Below, in pieces: positions 58,450 through 64,000 of a stretch of DNA of 64,000 nucleotides. The notes beneath the pieces were generated by a model. That model was given only the letters and a program-made list of their open reading frames with translations, was not told where the DNA came from and made no database searches. Origin of the DNA: Ptychodera flava (Eukaryota > Hemichordata > Enteropneusta > Ptychoderidae). Made by a program: the position numbers and the translations under genes. Every line of letters begins with the position of its first letter. Positions within the stretch are counted from its first letter, which is position 1. The stretch lies in contig NC_091932.1 of the NCBI RefSeq assembly GCF_041260155.1, forward strand, positions 42,792,125 to 42,856,124, read 5' to 3'.

Positions 58450-60005
58450 TCACCCACACTAGGAAACATTTATTCACCTTGGTTGCCCCAGCCCATTGTT
58501 ATCAATGACGACTATCCAGACCTATTCCATTTGGAATGAAGCTGAAAAGTAGATAACAATATAGGGATGTATCGAAGTGTGGTGGTTATAAGGCTAAAGC
58601 CATATCACTTCTTCATGTCAATAGACAGGTAATTAGACGAGTTCACCAGCCTGTTGGTATTCAGTTATGGTTCTGTACAGATCACAGACTTAATTGATTG
58701 TCCTACTCTCTCCTCTGTATGAAGCATGTTTTCTTTCACTGTTATATGTATTGCTGTAGGCCTTGTTCCTACATACATTTATGTTAGAGGTTTGCTGACT
58801 ATGTGGTTAAAGATTGACTTAACTCTCGCAACAATAAGGAGACAGACTTTTTAACACTTATTGCTTTGATTCACTCAGTTAAGACATCAATAAACGTAAC
58901 AATCTTCGGATTTTAAGTGTAACGTGGTAAATAATTCACTCTCCTTTCGCTGTATCGATTTCACGTGAATGAACAAACAAACATCAAAGATGAAAAATAG
59001 TGCTGACCTTCGCTATTATAGCATGTACAAAAACATCATCTGGAGATGTCGGTTCCTCTATCCACCAGAGTTTGAACTCAGCCAATTCTTTCATGTAATC
59101 AATTGCTTCATTGACATCCAACCTCTGAGTTGCGTCACTCATCTGAAAATAAAGTCAGCATTCTCACTGATATTTTATCAATCACAAAGCCTCCGGGTTT
59201 CAGATCAATGAACGTATTTTTCACATCAAGATATCAACATTTCGATTTAAGACTTGCAGTATTTGCGGTAGTGTATATGTAAATATTTGCAATTCAACGC
59301 AAAACTGCAATAAGGGACAAAAATAACCAGGAGAGTTTTACAATTTCACAGAAGGCAAAGTGACCTGAAAATGAATTCAATATTCCCAAAATGATGTTTG
59401 ATTGACACAAGTTATCAGGATATAGATCTAAAAAAGAAACGAATTGTAGGCTATCATATACCTTAGCTGATTCAAGAAACAAAGAAAGAGAGTAAAAATG
59501 TAAATACAAGGAGTACTGTTTTGTTTTACCATCCAATCATCTTTCTCATTAAGGCACATCTTCTTTTTTCACCATGGAGGTTTGCGCTAACTTTGACCTT
59601 GAACTTTGTCCAGTCTTTCTCCAGCGCATTTTTGCATAACTGAATTTGATGCAATCGACAAATTGAAACACTCGAACATATGAAGTTAAATTGGACACTT
59701 TGTGTGTTATAATGAATGACGTAATGTATGTTACATCGATGCAATATCATGTGACTGGCGGATTAAGTAGTAAAAGCAGTAACTTCTGATAATATCATTT
59801 TCTTTTCATTCTAAAGAACAAAAGATTTGTTTGTTTTTAAAATAGAAGTTATAAGCCTTGCCATATCACAATGCACTGTTGCAATATGCAGTGTTATCAT
59901 TCATAGATTACTTGCAGTCAGGACTGAAATTCACTTGTCAAAAATAACACCTACATGTATATCGTTACAACTATACAGGCTGTGTATGAAGGCGAATGCT
60001 AAGCA
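58450..60005. other. Noncoding stretch, nothing recognised
   Basis: Short frames only, no repeat family identified. Confidence 0.35.
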
Positions 60006-60009
60006 TCTT

Positions 60010-60230
60010 GAAAAAGTACTGGCTGCCTGGTGGCCGTATCAGATCATATCACAAAACAATTAAATCAACGTGCATAAATATGCCATATTGTGTTTTCCTG
60101 GTGGCAAATTTCAAATAAATTAATTGGGCCTGGCCTGTCAGAGATATCTGCATGGAGAGACAGAGGGAGGGAAAGATGGATGGACAGAGGCCAACACCCC
60201 ATCCCCGTGCTCGAGAATTGGGAGATTAAA
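60010..60230 (+). repeat. Dispersed repeat, shared with 63400-63830
   Basis: GGCTGCCTGGTGGCCGTATCAG, ATATGCCATATTGTGTTTTCC and GGCCTGTCAGAGATATCTG recur in the same order near 63700-63820, with a weaker relative at 42320-42545. Confidence 0.6.
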
Positions 60231-60240
60231 TAAACTACAT

Positions 60241-60345
60241 AAACCACAGTTACGAGTGTAGTGATACTAGCGGCCGCCGCGTAGTATGCATAGAATAATG
60301 GCATGCAATGCATACTACGCGGCGGCCGCTAGGCTATGCATACTG
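60241..60345. mobile_element. Foldback MITE, MULE-like, copy 2
   Basis: Shares CACAGTTACGAGTGT and AGCGGCCGCCGCGTAGTATG with the element at 28785-28896, followed by the inverted arm GCATACTACGCGGCGGCCGC. The right terminus is damaged. It abuts the reverse transcriptase fragment at 60355. Confidence 0.7.
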
Positions 60346-60354
60346 TGACTGTGA

Positions 60355-61010
60355 CAGAAACGGCCTTTTCTGCTTCATATCTGGACATTTTACTTGAATT
60401 TGACTCTAATGATCACCTTTCTACTAGGCTATATGACAAGAGAGATGATTTCAACTTATAGTATAGGATAATCAATTTTCCACACCTCATCAGTAATATT
60501 CCACTCTCACCAGCTTATGGGGTATACATTTCCCAGCTTATTCGATATGCAAGAGCATGCAGTTCATATGGTGATTTTGTAGAGAGACATGGCCATCTCT
60601 CTTACAAACTGTTCAATCAAGGTTACACCAGAGCAAGACTTGTCTCTACATTCAAACGCTTTTTTGGCAGGTATCGCAAGCTGGTAGATAAATACAATAT
60701 CTCTCTTCGACAAATGATCGCTGATGGCATCGGTGACATGGGGCCTTAGTTAGTGACCACTACCTATCTGACTTACAGATTGATATATGGCGGGTGCCAC
60801 ATGTGGGGCAGGATGCGCTTACTATTTTCGAAACACCTGACATCACTTCTTGGTCTTTTGGCCAGAGGTCCATGTATCTTTCTTTCATGAATTTGACTTT
60901 GTTTGTGTACTGTCTATTTACTGTCTGTTCTGTGCTGTTTTGTGTCTATGTTTACAACTATTGTCTTACGAATTCTGACCTAGTGTTATTGGATTATGGA
61001 TTGGTATGAT
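60355..61010 (+). pseudogene. Reverse transcriptase element fragment, copy 2
   Basis: Closely related to 35215-35830: TETASSASYADIFLEFDSN there corresponds to TETAFSASYLDILLEFDSN-type codons here, then LYDKRDDFN, AYGVYISQLI, FKRFFGRYRKLVDKY and a shared 3' tail (PHVGQDALTIFET). The catalytic YIDD part is missing because the copy starts later. A stop and shifts near 60460 and 60747 break it. Dead. Confidence 0.6.
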
Positions 61011-61084
61011 TGCGATTATTTGTCCATGGGGACTTATAACAAAAATGTTACATATAAATATGACAGCAATGACACAAAATTTAT

Positions 61085-62565
61085 TTGCAGATAAATTTGT
61101 ACTGATAAATATTTGTCCAACAGACGGTTTTGATTCGTGCAGAGGAATTTAATTTTTATATGTAGGCAACGTGGCAGCAAAGATAAGTACAATGGGACTT
61201 TCATGATCAGTCACCTGTCCAACTTCCCTTTCCTTTCACCCACGTAGTCACTGAAACCATGTCCTATAAGTAATTGTCAATGAACCTCCTTCTGTGACAA
61301 ATAAAATGTATATTAGCTGACTCTGACTCATTTCTAGTACAGTTCTACTTCATGGGTAAGGAGAGAGATTGACACTGATGAATGCATACGTACATTGTTC
61401 CACATGACAGATTCAAGGCAGGCTTGTCAGTCATATGCTACTGATATTATTTCTTATTCTTTTAATCGATGCACGTGATAAATCAGTGATTAATCAGTTT
61501 ACCCCGATTCCCAGTAGGCGGTTTGATGATCACCATATTTGTTCATAATTAAGGTTCTGTCTCAGATGTTGGCACTCTAGTAAAAGGCCTATCAAAGCTA
61601 GGATGAACTCCAGTAAAAGTTCACTTGGTCTTACATGTGTATTAAATGACGAATTTCAAACTAAAAATGGCATAACCGTGTGTTTTATGCGATTAGTTCA
61701 ATGTATTTCCTTATCAAGAAAAAATGCATATACCCGGTGTGATTAAAAAGTAATTCGGCAGTGGAAGAAAATTTGCTGTATAATTGCCATCATAAACACG
61801 ATATCACTTAACGATTGTTTAAACTTGCCTCAAACTGCTGAAAATGTTGTATCTAATATGCTGAGAATAGTTGTGTCTTACCTGTCTACAGTGATAATCT
61901 TCCAAATGGGCTGAGAAAAAGAAAAGAAATATTAACTATTAATGAGCTCTGTTCATTTAAATTTAAACCACTTGCAAACATATATTTGCGAAACAAGTCA
62001 CCTTCTACACAAACAAGTGCCAGATATCGATGTCATACATTTGTAATACATCTAACACTGAAGATGATAAACTCATTGTCCCTTAATGACCAATTAAGTA
62101 GATCTTTGTGGGTAAATTGTGTTCATACAAGTAGTTTGTAGTTAGCAATGTAATTTACATCGTCATTGAAAAATGTTTACAAAGTATTGCATATTACCAC
62201 GTAAATTCCACATTTTTCAGTAACTGTACATGCAAGTTCATAACTCTCCTGAATTTTTGTTATCATGATCATGTAATTTGAATTCTTGAATTTCCAGAAA
62301 GTGTATTTTATCTTGTGCAATACAACACAGTACAAAGAATCAGTCAGATATTGGATGACAGAGGGACATTTGGCCACTTTGCCTCTGTGTGCCTCATTCA
62401 GCTGGTTTTCTTCTAATGAATATGAAACCTAGCAGCTGATAAATTTGAAAACTTCAAAACTATAAATCTTATCAATGAGTACCTGAATATTAAATACAAC
62501 TTTAAAGTCAACCTGGAAAGCTGTTCCAATGATTTTTCACAAAAGTACATTAAAACACGACATCA
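61085..62565 (+). repeat. TLR-flank repeat block, copy C, permuted order
   Basis: 61085-61500 aligns with the end of copy A (CAGACGGTTTTGATTC, CACCCACGTAGTCACTGAAA, GACAGATTCAAGGCAG). 61690-62565 aligns with the start and middle of copies A and B (TTATCAAGAAAAAATGCATA, ATATGCTGAGAATAG, TTCCAGAAAGTGTATTTTAT, GAAACCTAGCAGCTGAT). The segment order is thus rotated relative to copy A, as expected if the original unit was tandem. Confidence 0.6.
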
Positions 62566-62624
62566 TCAATGACATAGTCCCCAGTTAATATAATTTTGTC
62601 AAAGTGCAGTAATTCAGTAGATTT

Positions 62625-62708
62625 TCGATCGGATTTGAACTCACAACGTACAGCACCCAGTCACCTAGCAAAGACATCACAGTCCAAACCGCTCGGCCAA
62701 ATCCCCAC
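62625..62708 (-). repeat. tRNA-derived SINE, best preserved copy
   Basis: On the minus strand GGGGATTTGGCCGAGCGG carries an A box (TGGCCGAGCGG, Leu/Ser-tRNA-like) and GAGTTCAAATCC a B box, 40-50 bases apart. The acceptor stem does not pair well, so it is a SINE or tRNA pseudogene and not a working tRNA. The upstream TTATTGAACCACT also matches copies at 18290 and 50670, so the family extends beyond the tRNA part. Confidence 0.55.
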
Positions 62709-62779
62709 CCTTAAAAAGAGTGGTTCAATAACTGAGCTGTAAATTGTTACAATTTTTTCTGACTGTGACCCCTCCACAC

Positions 62780-63395
62780 ACTATCGAGTTCATGAAGTAC
62801 TCTCACACTCGCACTCACAAAGTTTCTAGTGTTCTTAAACAAATGGGATCAGAACATGGAAAACGCACAAATGGCTGTACACGGCGCTATTACGTACACT
62901 CTTTCATAACTACATGATTATGTTCAAAGAGTACTGGATCACGTGGACATGAGTGTGCCAGTAGCACGCTGGCAAGGGAATTGATTTGGCAACTTCAGGC
63001 TTTGTAGAGGATAACAATATGGTAGTAAATAGTCCAGGGATAGAAATTCAGGCAAGAACGGTGCAAATTTTTCAAGTAAATAGGTCGTAGAGGGCAAGAT
63101 TAGCTGGCATAGTGCTTGGATGTGCCTGTCCTGTCACTGCTAAAATTGGATAATATTGACAGGTCCCCTAGGTTTGTAAAGGACGATGAAATTGCTGTAA
63201 AAAACTTCTGGGATAGAAATCGAGATAATAAGTACCCATTGCAGTAACAAAGAGCATGCAATTTAAGGTACAAATATGCATTTCACTCAATTTCATATGT
63301 GTACACAATAAATTTAAACACATGGTCAACCATTATACTTGGTTTTGTCTGACAGAAAATACTACTTGTCGTTTTATACATAGTGTAATAAGACT
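62780..63395. other. Noncoding stretch, nothing recognised
   Basis: No supported gene or repeat. Confidence 0.35.
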
Positions 63396-63399
63396 GAGA

Positions 63400-63830
63400 A
63401 TGAAAAACTTATAAAAAAGGTGGCTACCTGGTGTCTATATTGCAAATTGGATGTGCACATGTAAGCCATACGGTGTAGTCCTTGTGCCACGTCAAAAATA
63501 AATCTATAAAGCACGTCTAAATGGCCCTGGACATAAATATGGCCAGAAAATGGCCACCTTGCAGTCATATTAGCTGTATTATGAACACATTTGATGCGCT
63601 TGTGTAAGTCGTAGTGTGTTGTGTAGTGTGTTGTCCTTGTGCCAAGTTTAAAATAACTCTTAGTAATGGCTATGTACATTTAAAAAAATGGTAAGAAAAT
63701 GGCTGCCTGGTGGCTATATCAGATCATATCCCAATAGAAATCAACATGCATTTGTATGCCGTATTGTGTTTTTCTTGAGGTAAATTTGAAAGAAATTGGG
63801 CCTGGCATGTCAGAGATATTTTTGTCTGGC
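63400..63830 (+). repeat. Tandem-like repeat, about three units of 130-150 bp
   Basis: GTGGCTACCTGGTGTCTATA (63420), AATGGCCACCTTGCAGTCATA (63548) and ATGGCTGCCTGGTGGCTATA (63699) begin successive units, with CCTTGTGCCA and ATGCATTTGTATGCC-like phrases inside. It is the same family as 60010-60230. The 101-aa minus frame over it is an artefact. Confidence 0.55.
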
Positions 63831-64000
63831 CACTGAAATGAGCTATCAAAGATTTCCACCTTATTCATCAACACGTGTCAAATATGGTTATTCTCCTCAT
63901 AACACAGCAGAGCTAAATCGGCCATTAGGTCGCTTGTCAATAATAAGAATAACCTGTGAAGAAATCTCAAAGTTGTCTCAAATGCTTTGTCTAATTTGAA

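Noticed and set aside
62625..62708. Functional tRNA gene
   Set aside because: A and B boxes are present but the acceptor stem does not pair convincingly and related diverged copies exist, so a SINE or pseudogene fits better.

Overview
The window is eukaryotic: sparse genes, AT-rich spacers, microsatellites and a dense mix of transposon families. The recognisable host genes are intronless Toll-like receptors (TLRs) in tandem, the arrangement known from invertebrate deuterostomes with expanded TLR families (hemichordates, sea urchins, amphioxus). The transposon mix (Tx1/L1-like and CR1/Jockey-like LINEs, a second reverse transcriptase type, Crypton-like tyrosine recombinase, Maverick/Polinton-like fragment, Harbinger-, MULE- and TTAA-type elements) fits the same group. 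An acorn worm such as Ptychodera is my best guess, but that is inference only.

Layout. 0-10 kb: a C-rich repeat, one probable terminal coding exon on the minus strand (630-925, with an AATAAA signal), a 21-bp minisatellite (1960-2600), MITE and SINE copies, otherwise noncoding. 10-20 kb: a diverged repeat block, a transposon with roughly 325-bp terminal inverted repeats carrying an integrase-type transposase remnant, then TLR copy 1 (14832-17623) and another copy of the block. 20-29 kb: a decayed Maverick-like DNA polymerase region, two Crypton-like recombinase fragments on the minus strand, a Harbinger-type element and a foldback MITE that broke the recombinase reading frame. 30-33 kb: TLR copy 2 (30057-32818). 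33-44 kb: (TA)n tracts, a minisatellite split by a reverse transcriptase element, a decayed LINE, a 2.4-kb TTAA-flanked CpG-rich element, and repeats. 45-48 kb: a young 5'-truncated Tx1/L1-like insertion just upstream of a dead TLR fragment (copy 3). 48-64 kb: an internally deleted LINE (minus), inverted repeats, a 2.9-kb TA-flanked transposon with arrays of GAACAC/GTGTTC motifs, a second copy of the reverse transcriptase fragment, and further copies of the block and the SINE.

TLR copies 1 and 2 would each encode a signal peptide, an LRR ectodomain, one LRRCT, a transmembrane helix and a full TIR domain, so the expected job is innate immune recognition and MyD88-type signalling. Both reading frames are broken by small indels at different places and by no internal nonsense substitution. 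That pattern suggests assembly or sequencing indels, or very recent decay. Copy 3 is truly dead: it has no N-terminal half and no TIR. No wholly new enzymatic system is visible. The most interesting signals are the TLR array with its duplicated 5' flank and permuted flanking repeats, the hidden exon, and the nested transposon structures.
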